Assembly (NCBI GenBank): GCA_907163345.1
Contig: CAJQUN010000520.1
Location: 304,838 to 368,837 of the forward strand
Source of the DNA: Haberlea rhodopensis
Lineage: Eukaryota > Streptophyta > Magnoliopsida > Lamiales > Gesneriaceae
Direction: 5' to 3'
Length of the DNA stretch: 64,000 nucleotides
The notes under the pieces were generated by a model, which did not search any database, was not told where the DNA came from, and was given only the letters and a program-made list of their open reading frames with translations. The position numbers and the translations under genes are program-made. Shown piece by piece: positions 24,901 to 36,480 of the stretch. The number at the start of each line of letters is the position of its first letter. The first letter of the stretch is position 1.

Positions 24901-27150
24901 CTTGGTTGGAAGAACGCTTTGAGAATTTTTTACAAATTACGTAAGTTTTTTGATTTTTTTATAAATTTCGATTTCGAGCGAATATTCTAGTATATGTCTT
25001 GATTAAATCATTTTCTTGAAGGGAAGAAGTTTTTGAGCAATTTCACTATTTCTGTCTTTTTTGATAAATTTCGATTTCATGCGATTATTGGAGTATATAT
25101 CTCTTCGTAAACAAATTCAATTTGTGGAATTTTAACATCTAGTATTGAAGACAACATTTTCGTGGTTGTTTGATGGTTTTGAGAAATTTTTCAAATTACG
25201 TAAGTTTTTTGAATTTTTAATAAATTTCGATTTCATTCGAATATTCGAGTATATGTCTTGAGTAAATCATTTGCTTTGTTGGAAGAAAGTTTTGGAAATT
25301 TTGCCAAATTACATTATTTTTTTGATTTTTTGATAAATTTTGATTTCGTCCGAATATTCTAGTATATATCTAGATTACATAATTTTCTTGATTTGAATAA
25401 TTTTTTGAACAATTTCACAATTACTAACTTTTTTGATTTTTTGATAAATTTCGATTTCGTGGGAGTGTTGGAGTATATGTCTTCGTAAACAAATTCAAAT
25501 TGTGGAATTTTAGCATCAGTTCTTGAGTACGTCATTTTCTTAATTGGAAAAAAGTTTTGAAAATTTTTTACAAATTACGTAAGTTTTTTTATTTTTTGAT
25601 AAATTAGATTTCGAGCGAATTTTCTAGTATATATGTCTTGATTACATCATTTTCTTGAATGGAAGAAGTTTTTGAGCAATTTCGCTATTTCTGACTTTTT
25701 TGAGAAATTTTGACAAATTACGTATATTTTTTGATACATTTCGATTTCGTCCGAATATTCTAGTATATGTCTTGATTATATAATTTTCTGGATTGGAGTA
25801 TATATCTTTGTAAACAAATTCAATTTGTGGAATTTTAACATCAAGTCTTGTGTATGTCATTTCTTGGTTGGAAGAAGGCTTCTTCTGATAAATTTCGATT
25901 TCGTGCCAGTATTGGAGTATATACGTCTTCCTAAACAAATTCAATTTGTGGAATTTTAACATCAAGTCTTGAGTACGTCATTTTCTTGGATGGAAGAAAG
26001 TTTTGAGAAATTTTTACAAATTACGTAAGTTTTTTAATTTTTTTTGTTCGATTTCGAGCGAATATTCTAGTATATGTCTTGATTACACCATTTTCTTGAA
26101 TGGAAGAAGTTTTTGAGCAATTTCACAATTACTGACGTTTTTTTGATAAATTTCGATTTCGTGTGAGTACTGGAGTATATATGTCTTCGTAAACAAATTC
26201 AATTTGTGGAATTTTAACATCTAGTCTTGAGTACAACATTTTCTTGGTTGGTTGAAAGGTTTTGAGAACTTTCATAAATTACATAAGTTTTTTGATTTTT
26301 TGATAAATTTCGATTTCGTGCGAATATTCGAGTATGTGTTTTGAGTACATCATTTTCTTTGTTGGAAGAAAGTTTTGAGAAATTTTGATAAATTACGTAA
26401 GGTTTTTGATATTTTTGATAAATCTCGATTTCGTCCGAATATTCTACTATATGTCTTGATTACATAATTTTCTTGATTGGAAGAAGTTTTTGAGCAATAT
26501 CACAATTACTCACTTTTTTGATTTTTTGATTAATTTCGATTTCGTCTGAGTGTTGGAGCATATGTCTTCGTAAACAATTTCAAATTGTGGAATCTTAACA
26601 TCAAGTCTTGAGTACATCGTTTTCTTGGTTGGAAGAACGCTTTGAGAATTTTTTACAAATTACGTAAGTTTTTTGATTTTTTTATAAATTTCAATTTCGA
26701 GCGAATATTCTAGTATATGTCTTGATTAAATCATTTTCTTGAAGGGAAGAAGTTTTTGAGCAATTTCACTATTTCTGTCTTTTTTGATAAATTTCGATTT
26801 CATGCGATTATTGGAGTATATATCTCTTCGTAAACAAATTCAATTTGTGGAATTTTAACATCTAGTATTGAAGACAACATTTTCTTGGTTGTTTGATGGT
26901 TTTGAGAAATTTTTCAAATTACGTAAGTTTTTTGATTTTTTAATAAATTTCGATTTCATTCGAATATTCGAGTATATGTTTTGAGTAAATCATTTGCTTT
27001 GTTGGAAGAAAGTTTTGGAAATTTTGCCAAATTACATTATTTTTTTGATTTTTTGATAAATTTTGATTTCGTCCGAATATTCTAGTATATATCTTGATTA
27101 CATAATTTTCTTGATTTGAATAAATTTTTGAACAATTTCACAATTACTAA

Positions 27151-27168
27151 CTTTTTTGATTTTTTGAT
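27151..27168 (+). other. Recombinant joint between two monomer types (copy 2)
   Basis: This is the same hybrid junction as at 18979-18995. The downstream private variant CTAGTTATATG also recurs at the same offset (19176 and 27349). Identical joints show that the recombination happened once and the product was then duplicated in a block of 8,173 bp. Confidence 0.7.
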
Positions 27169-28619
27169 TAATTTCGATTTCGTCCGAGTGTTGGAGCATA
27201 TGTCTTCGTAAACAATTTCAAATTGTGGAATCTTAACATCAAGTCTTGAGTACATCGTTTTCTTGGTTGGAAGAACGCTTTGAGAATTTTTTACAAATTA
27301 CGTAATTTTTTTGATTTTTTTTATAAATTTCGATTTCGAGCGAATATTCTAGTTATATGTCTTGATTACACCATTTTCTTGAATGGAAGAAGTTTTTGAG
27401 CAATTTCATAATTACTGACGTTTTTTTGATAAATTTCGATTTCGTGTGAGTACTGGAGTATATATGTCTTCGTAAACAAATTCAATTTGTGGAATTTTAA
27501 CATCTAGTCTTGAGTACAACATTTTCTTGGTTGGTTGAAAGGTTTTGAGAACTTTCATAAATTACGTAAGTTTTTTGATTTTTTGATAATTTCGATTTCG
27601 TGCGAATATTCGAGTATGTGTTTTGAGTACATCATTTTCTTTGTTGGAAGAAAGTTTTGAGAAATTTTGATAAATTACGTAAGTTTTTTGATTTTTTTGA
27701 TAAATCTCGATTTCGTCCGAATATTCTACTATATGTCTTGATTACATAATTTTCTTGATTGGAAGAAGTTTTTGAGCAATATCACAATTACTCACTTTTT
27801 TGATTTTTTGATTAATTTCGATTTCGTCCGAGTGTTGGAGCATATGTCTTCGTAAACAATTTCAAATTGTGGAATCTTAACATCAAGTCTTGAGTACATC
27901 GTTTTCTTGGTTGGAAGAACGCTTTGAGAATTTTTTACAAATTACGTATGTTTTTTGATTTTTTTATAAATTTCGATTTCGAGCGAATATTCTAGTATAT
28001 GTCTTGATTAAATCATTTTCTTGAATGGAAGAAGTTTTTGAGTAATTTCGCTATTTCTGTCTTTTTTGATAAATTTCGATTTCATGCGATTATTGGAGTA
28101 TATATCTCTTCGTAAACAAATTCAATTTGTGGAATTTTAACATCTAGTATTGAAGACAACATTTTCTTGGTTGTTTGATGGTTTCGAGAAATTTTTCAAA
28201 TTACGTAAGTTTTTTGATTTTTTAATAAATTTCGATTTCATTCGAATATTCGCGTATATGTTTTGAGTAAATCATTTGCTTTGTTGGAAGAAAGTTTTGG
28301 AAATTTTGCCAAATTACATTGTTTTTTTGATTTTTTGATAAATTTTGATTTCGTCCGAATATTCTAGTATATATCTTGATTACATAATTTTCTTGATTTG
28401 AATAAATTTTTGAACAATTTCACAATTACTAACTTTTTGATAAATTTCGATTTCGTGGGAGTGTTGGAGTATATGTCTTCGTAAACAATTCAAATTGTAG
28501 AATTTTAGCATCAGTTCTTGAGTACGTCATTTTCTTAATTGGAAAAAAGCTTTGAGAAATTTTTACAAATTACGAAGTTTTTTTATTTTTTGATAAATTA
28601 GAAATTTCGAGCGAATTTT

Positions 28620-28985
28620 TCTTAGTATATATGTTCGGTGATTGCATCATTTTCTTGAAATGGAAGAAGTCTTTTGAGAAATTTCGCTATTTCTGACTTT
28701 TTGAGAAATTTTGACCAATTACGTATATCTTGTTGATTATTTGATAAAATTTCGATTTCGTCAGAAATATTCATATTAAATGTCTTGAGTATATAATTTT
28801 CTGATTGGATTATAGTATCTTTGGGAAATTTTAACATTCGGACTTTTTGTGGAATTTTATTTTTCATAATTTATATTTCGTCCAATTCAAGTATGGTTTT
28901 ATGTTTACATTTCTTGGTTGGAAGAAGTTTTGAAAATTTCTGAAATTACGTAGTTTTGATTTTTTGTTAAATTTCATGGAATATT
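28620..28985 (+). repeat. Degenerate transition between satellite domains A and B
   Basis: Monomers here carry many scattered single-base insertions, deletions and substitutions. Domain-A features (ATTTCGCTATTTCTGAC) give way to domain-B features (GGTTCGAATAAGTATTTGAG). No gene is present. Confidence 0.7.
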
Positions 28986-31479
28986 CTAGTATATGTCTTG
29001 AGTACATCATTTTCTTGGTTCGAATAAGTATTTGAGAAATTTTAACAATTTCGGACGTTTTTTTGATTTTTGATAAATTTCTATTTCGTGCAATTATAAG
29101 AGTATGTGTCTTGAGTACATAATTTTCTTGGTTGGAAGAAGGTTTTGAGAAATTTTCAGAAATTACGTAAGTTTTTTGATTTTTTGATAAATTTCGATTT
29201 CGTGCGAATATTCGAGTATATGTCTAGAGTACATCATTTTCTTGGTTCGAATAAGTATTTGAGAAATTTTAACAATTTCGGACGTTTTTTTGATTTTTTG
29301 ATAAATTTCTATTTCGTGCAATTATAAGAGTATGTGTCTTGAGTACATAATTTTCTTGGTTGGAAGAAGGTTTTGAGAAATTTTCAGAATTACGTAAGTT
29401 TTTTGATTTTTTGATAAATTTCGATTTCGTGCGAATATTCGAGTATATGTCTTGAGTACATCATTTTCTTGGTTCGAATAAGTATTTGAGAAATTTTAAC
29501 AATTTCGGACGTTTTTTTGATTTTTTGATAAATTTCTATTTCGTGCAATTATAAGAGTATGTGTCTTGAGTACATAATTTTCTTGGTTGGAAGAAGGTTT
29601 TGAGAAATTTTCAGAATTACGTAAGTTTTTTGATTTTTTGATAAATTTCGATTTCGTGCGAATATTCGAGTATATGTCTTGAGTACATCATTTTCTTGGT
29701 TCGAATAAGTATTTGAGAAATTTTAACAATTTCGGACGTTTTTTTGATTTTTGATAAATTTCTATTTCGTGCAATTATAAGAGTATGTGTCTTGAGTACA
29801 ATTTTCTTGGTTGGAAGAAGGTTTTGAGAAATTTTCAGAAATTACGTAAGTTTTTTGATTTTTTGATAAATTTCGATTTCGTGCGAATATTCGAGTATAT
29901 GTCTTGAGTACATCATTTTCTTGGTTCGAATAAGTATTTGAGAAATTTTAACAATTTCGGACGTTTTTTTGATTTTTTGATAAATTTCTATTTCGTGCAA
30001 TTATAAGAGTATGTGTCTTGAGTACATAATTTTCTTGGTTGGAAGAAGGTTTTGAGAAATTTTCAGAATTACGTAAGTTTTTTGATTTTTTGATAAATTT
30101 CGATTTCGTGCGAATATTCGAGTATATGTCTAGAGTACATCATTTTCTTGGTTCGAATAAGTATTTGAGAAATTTTAACAATTTCGGACGTTTTTTTGAT
30201 TTTTGATAAATTTCTATTTCGTGCAATTATAAGAGTATGTGTCTTGAGTACATAATTTTCTTGGTTGGAAGAAGGTTTTGAGAAATTTTCAGAATTACGT
30301 AAGTTTTTTGATTTTTTGATAAATTTCGATTTCGTGCGAATATTCGAGTATATGTCTAGAGTACATCATTTTCTTGGTTCGAATAAGTATTTGAGAAATT
30401 TTAACAATTTCGGACGTTTTTTTGATTTTTTGATAAATTTCTATTTCGTGCAATTATAAGAGTATGTGTCTTGAGTACATAATTTTCTTGGTTGGAAGAA
30501 GGTTTTGAGAAATTTTCAGAATTACGTAAGTTTTTTGATTTTTTGATAAATTTCGATTTCGTGCGAATATTCGAGTATATGTCTAGAGTACATCATTTTC
30601 TTGGTTCGAATAAGTATTTGAGAAATTTTAACAATTTCGGACGTTTTTTTGATTTTTTGATAAATTTCTATTTCGTGCAATTATAAGAGTATGTGTCTTG
30701 AGTACATAATTTTCTTGGTTGGAAGAAGGTTTTGAGAAATTTTCAGAAATTACGTAAGTTTTTTGATTTTTTGATAAATTTCGATTTCGTGCGAATATTC
30801 GAGTATATGTCTTGAGTACATCATTTTCTTGGTTCGAATAAGTATTTGAGAAATTTTAACAATTTCGGACGTTTTTTTGATTTTTTGATAAATTTCTATT
30901 TCGTGCAATTATAAGAGTATGTGTCTTGAGTACATAATTTTCTTGGTTGGAAGAAGGTTTTGAGAAATTTTCAGAATTACGTAAGTTTTTTGATTTTTTG
31001 ATAAATTTCGATTTCGTGCGAATATTCGAGTATATGTCTTGAGTACATCATTTTCTTGGTTCGAATAAGTATTTGAGAAATTTTAACAATTTCGGACGTT
31101 TTTTTGATTTTGATAAATTTCTATTTCGTGCAATTATAAGAGTATGTGTCTTGAGTACATAATTTTCTTGGTTGGAAGAAGGTTTTGAGAAATTTTCAGA
31201 ATTACGTAAGTTTTTTGATTTTTTGATAAATTTCGATTTCGTGCGAATATTCGAGTATATGTCTTGAGTACATCATTTTCTTGGTTCGAATAAGTATTTG
31301 AGAAATTTTAACAATTTCGGACGTTTTTTTGATTTTTTGATAAATTTCTATTTCGTGCAATTATAAGAGTATGTGTCTTGAGTACATAATTTTCTTGGTT
31401 GGAAGAAGGTTTTGAGAAATTTTCAGAATTACGTAAGTTTTTTGATTTTTTGATAAATTTCGATTTCGTGCGAATATTC

Positions 31480-34400
31480 GAGTATATGTTTGAGTATATC
31501 ATTTCTTGGTTCGAATAAGTATTTGAGAAATTTTTTACAATTTCGGACGTTTTTTTTATTTTTGATAAATTTCTATTTCGTACAATTATAAGTATGTGTC
31601 TTGAGTACAGTGTTATCTTGGTTGGAAGAAGGTTTTGAAAAATTTTCAAAATGACGTAAGTTTTTGATTTTTGATAAATTTCGATTTCATGCGAATATTT
31701 GAGTATATGTCTTGTGTACATCATTTTCCTTGGTTCGAATAAGTATTTAGAAATTTTAACAATTTCGGGACGTTTTTTTTTATTTTTTCATAAATTTCTA
31801 TTTCGTGCAATTATAAGAGTATGTGTCTTGAGTAAATAATTTTCTTGTTGGAAGAAGGTTTTGAGAAATTTCTGAAATTTCGTAAGTTTTTTGATTTTGA
31901 TAAATTCTATTTCGTGCGAATATTCGAATATATGTTTTGAGTATATCATTTTCTTGTTCGAATAAGGTATTTGAGAAATTTTAACAATTTCGGACGTTTT
32001 TTTAATTTTTTGATAAATTTCTATTCGTAGCAATTATAAAGTATGTGTCTTGAGTACATTGTTATCTTGGTTGGAAGAAGGTTTTGAGAAATTTTTCAAA
32101 ATGACGTTAAGTTTTTTGATTTTTTGATAAATTTCGATTTCGTGCGAATATTTGAGTATATGTCTTGTGTACATCATTTTCTTGGTTCGAATAAGTATTT
32201 GAGAAATTTTAAACAATTTCGGATGTTTTTTATATTTTTTCATAAATTTCTATTTCGTGCAATTATAAAGAGTGTTGTCATGAGTACATAATTTTCTTGG
32301 TTGGAAGAAGGTTTTGAGAAATTTTCAGAATTACGTAGTTTTTGGATTTTTGATAAATTCCGATTCGTGCGAATATTCGAGTATAATGTATAGAGTACAT
32401 CATGTTTCTTGGTTCAAATAAGTATTTGAGAATTTTAACAAATTTCAGTTGTTTTTTGACTTTTTTGATAAATTTCTATTTCGTGCAATTATAAGAGTAG
32501 TGTGTTTGAGTAAATAATTTCTTGGTTGGAAGAAGGTTTTGAGAAATTTTAGAAATTACGTAATTTTTTGATTTTTGATAAATTCGATTTCGTGCGAATA
32601 TTCGAGTATATGTTTGAGTATATCATTTTCTTGGTTCGAAATAAGTATTTGAGAAATTTTACAATTTCGGAGTTTTTTTTATTTTGATAAATTTCCATTT
32701 CGTACAATATAGAAGTAGGTGTCTTGAGTACATTGTTTCTTGGTTGGAAGAAGGTTTTGAAAAATTTTCAAAATAACGTAAGTTTTTGATTTTTTGATAA
32801 ATTTCGATTTAATGCGAATATTGAGTATATGTCTTGTGTACACATTTTCTTGGTTCGAATAAGTATTTTAGAAATTTTAACAATTTCGGAAACGTTTTTT
32901 TTATTTTTTCATAAATTTCTATTCGTGCAATATAAGAGTATGTGTCTTGAGTAAATAATTTTCTTGGTTGGAAGAAGGTTTTGAGAAATTTTTCTGAAAT
33001 TACGTAAGTTTTTTGATTTTTGATAAAATTCTATTTCGTGCGAATATTCGAGTATATGTTTTGAGTATATCATTTTCTTTGTTCGAATAATGTATTTGAG
33101 AAATTTTAACAATTTCGGACGTTTTTTTTAATTTTTTGATAAATTTCTATTTCGTACAATTATAAGTATGTGTCTTGAGTACATTGTTATCTTGGTTGGG
33201 AGAAGGTGTTTGAGAAATTTTCAAAATGACGTAAGTTTTTTGATTTTTTGATAAATTTCGATTTCGTGCGAATATTTGAGTATATGTCTTGTGTACATCA
33301 TTTTCTAGTCGAATAAGTATTTTAGAAATTTTACAATTTCGGAAGTTTTTTTTTATTTTTCATAATTTCTATTTCGTGCAATTATAAGAGTGTGTGTCAT
33401 GAGTACATAATTTTCTTGGTTGGAAGAAGGTTTTGAGAAATTTTCAGAATTACGTAAGTTTTTTGGATTTTTGATAAATTTCGATTTCGTGCGAATATTG
33501 AGTATATGTCTTGAGTACATCATTTTCTTGTTCGAATAAGTATTTGAGAAATTTTAACAATTTCGGAATGTTTTTTTTATTTTTTGATAAATTTCTATTT
33601 CGTGCAATTAAAGAGTATGTGTCTTGAGTAAATAATTTTCTTGGTTGGAAGAAGGTTTTGAGAAATTTTCAGAATTACGTAAGTTTTTTGATTTTTGATA
33701 ATTTCCGATTTCGTGCGAATAATTCGAGTATATGTATAGAGTATATCATTTTCTTGGTTCAAATAAGTATTTGAGAAATTTTAACAATTTCGACGTTGTT
33801 TTTTGACTTTTTGATAAATTTCTATTTCGTGCAATTATAAGAGTATGTGTTTGGAGTACATAATTTTCTTGGTTGGAAGAAGGTTTTGAGAAATTTTCAG
33901 AAATTACGTAAGTTTTTTTGATTTTTTGATAAATTTCGATTTCGTGAGAATTATTCGAGTATATGTCTTGAGTACATCATTTTCTTGGTTCGAATAAGTA
34001 TTTGAGAAATTTTAACAATTTCGGACGTTTTTTTGATTTTTTGATAAATTTCTATTTCGTGCAATTATAAGAGTATGTGTCTTGAGTACATAATTTTCTT
34101 GGTTGGAAGAAGGTTTTGAGAAATTTTCAGAATTACGTAAGTTTTTTGATTTTTTGATAAATTTCGATTTCGTGCGAATATTCGAGTATATGTCTTGAGT
34201 ACATCATTTTCTTGGTTCGAATAAGTATTTGAGAAATTTTAACAATTTCGGACGTTTTTTTGATTTTTTGATAAATTTCTATTTCGTGCAATTATAAGAG
34301 TATGTGTCTTGAGTACATAATTTTCTTGGTTGGAAGAAGGTTTTGAGAAATTTTCAGAATTACGTAAGTTTTTTGATTTTTTGATAAATTTCGATTTCGT

Positions 34401-36480
34401 GCGAATATTCGAGTATATGTCTAGAGTACATCATTTTCTTGGTTCGAATAAGTATTTGAGAAATTTTAACAATTTCGGACGTTTTTTTGATTTTTTGATA
34501 AATTTCTATTTCGTGCAATTATAAGAGTATGTGTCTTGAGTACATAATTTTCTTGGTTGGAAGAAGGTTTTGAGAAATTTTCAGAATTACGTAAGTTTTT
34601 TGATTTTTTGATAAATTTCGATTTCGTGCGAATATTCGAGTATATGTCTTGAGTACATCATTTTCTTGGTTCGAATAAGTATTTGAGAAATTTTAACAAT
34701 TTCGGACGTTTTTTTGATTTTTTGATAAATTTCTATTTCGTGCAATTATAAGAGTATGTGTCTTGAGTACATAATTTTCTTGGTTGGAAGAAGGTTTTGA
34801 GAAATTTTCAGAATTACGTAAGTTTTTTGATTTTTTGATAAATTTCGATTTCGTGCGAATATTCGAGTATATGTCTAGAGTACATCATTTTCTTGGTTCG
34901 AATAAGTATTTGAGAAATTTTAACAATTTCGGACGTTTTTTTGATTTTTGATAAATTTCTATTTCGTGCAATTATAAGAGTATGTGTCTTGATACATTGT
35001 TATCTTGTTGGATGAAGTTTTGAGAAATTTTCAGAATTACGTAAGTTTTATTGATTTTTTGATAAATTTCGATTTCCGTGCGAATATTCTAGTATATGTC
35101 TTGTGTATATCATTTTCTACGTTCAAATAAGTACTTGAGAAATTTTAACAATTTCGGACGTTTTTTTTATTTTTTGATAAATTTCTATTTCGTTGCAATT
35201 ATAAGAGTGTGTGTCTTGAGTACGTAATTTTTCTTGGTTGGAAGAAGGTTTTGAGAAATTTTCAGAATTACGTAAGTTTTTGATTTTTTGATAAATTTCG
35301 ATTCGTGCGAATATTCTAGTATATGTCTTGTGTACATCATTTTCTACGTTCAAATAAGTACTTGAGAAATTTTAAACAATTTCGGACGTTTTAAAAACAA
35401 TTTCGGACGTTTTTTTTATTTTTTGATAAATTTCTATTTCGTGGCAATTATAAGAGTTGTGTCTTGAGTACGTAATTTTCTTGGTTGGAAGAAGGTTTTT
35501 GAGAAATTTTCAGAATTACTAAGTTTTTTTATTTTTTGATAAATTTTGATTTCGTGCGAATATTTGAGTATATGTTTCGAGTATATCATTTTCTTGGTTC
35601 GAATAAGTATTTGAGAAATTTTATCAATTTCGGACGTTTTTTTGATGTTTTTATAAATTCTATTTCGTTGCAATATATAAGAGTATGTGTCTTGATACAT
35701 TGTTATCTTGGTTGGAAGAAGGTTTTGAGGAATTTCAGAATTACGTAAGTTTTTTGACTTTTTTGATAAATTTCTATTTCGTGGCAATTATAAGAGTGTG
35801 GTGTCTTGAGTACGTAATTTTCTTGGTTGGAAGGAGAGGTTTTGAGAAATTTTCAGAATTACGTAAGTTTTTTTATTTTTGATAAATTTTTGATTTCGTG
35901 CGAATATTTGAGGCTATGTTTGCGAGTAGATCATTTTCTTGGTTCGAATAAGTATTTGAGAATTTTATCAATGTCGGACGTTTTTTTGATGTTTTTATAA
36001 ATTTCTATTTCGTGCATTATAAGAGTATGTGTCCTTGAGTACATTGTTATCTTGGTTGAAGAGGTTTTGAGGATTTTCAGAATTACGTAGTTTTTGAGTT
36101 TTTGATAAATTCGATTTCGTGCGAATATTCGAGTATATGTCTAGAGTACATCATTTTCTTGGTTCGAATAAGTATTTGAGAAATTTTAACAATTTCGGAC
36201 GTTTTTTTGATTTTTTGATAAATTTCTATTTCGTGCAATTATAAGAGTATGTGTCTTGAGTACATAATTTTCTTGGTTGGAAGAAGGTTTTGAGAAATTT
36301 TCAGAATTACGTAAGTTTTTTGATTTTTTGATAAATTTCGATTTCGTGCGAATATTCGAGTATATGTCTTGAGTACATCATTTTCTTGATTCGAATAAGT
36401 ATTTTGAGAAAATTTTTACAATTGCGGACATTGTTTTTGATGTTTTGATAAATTTCTACTTCGTGCAATTATAAGAGTAT
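31480..36480 (+). repeat. Degraded, indel-rich patches within satellite domain B
   Basis: Units at about 31480-33960 and 34990-36120, with a shorter patch at about 36380-36480, differ from the consensus by many single-base indels. They also share a subfamily marker, TTGTTATCTTGG in place of TAATTTTCTTGG. Between them, 33960-34990 is as clean as the rest of the array. The shared substitutions suggest a real older subfamily. The scattered indels may partly be consensus error. Confidence 0.7.

Larger units (their letters stand above)
15675..28620 (+). repeat. Satellite domain A: 1.72-kb higher-order repeat with 3.0-kb variants
   Basis: Head-to-tail AT-rich monomers form this domain. There are short ones of about 113 bp and long ones of about 150 bp carrying an extra segment with AAACAAATTCAATTTGTGG. 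The same marker unit recurs with its right edge at 16065, 17792, 20801, 22521, 24242 and 25965, that is at spacings of 1727, 3009, 1720, 1721 and 1723 bp. A further interval of about 2.9 kb leads to the degenerate end of the domain. The copies at 22.2, 23.9 and 25.6 kb are nearly identical. Open frames of 74-107 codons that recur here are echoes of the repeat. Confidence 0.9.

Noticed and set aside
9280..35787. Lys/Asn/Ile-rich - strand open frames in the satellite (for example 9945-10322, 17469-17792, 31308-31724)
   Set aside because: They are the antisense reading of the same monomers, recur with the repeat period and carry no domain.
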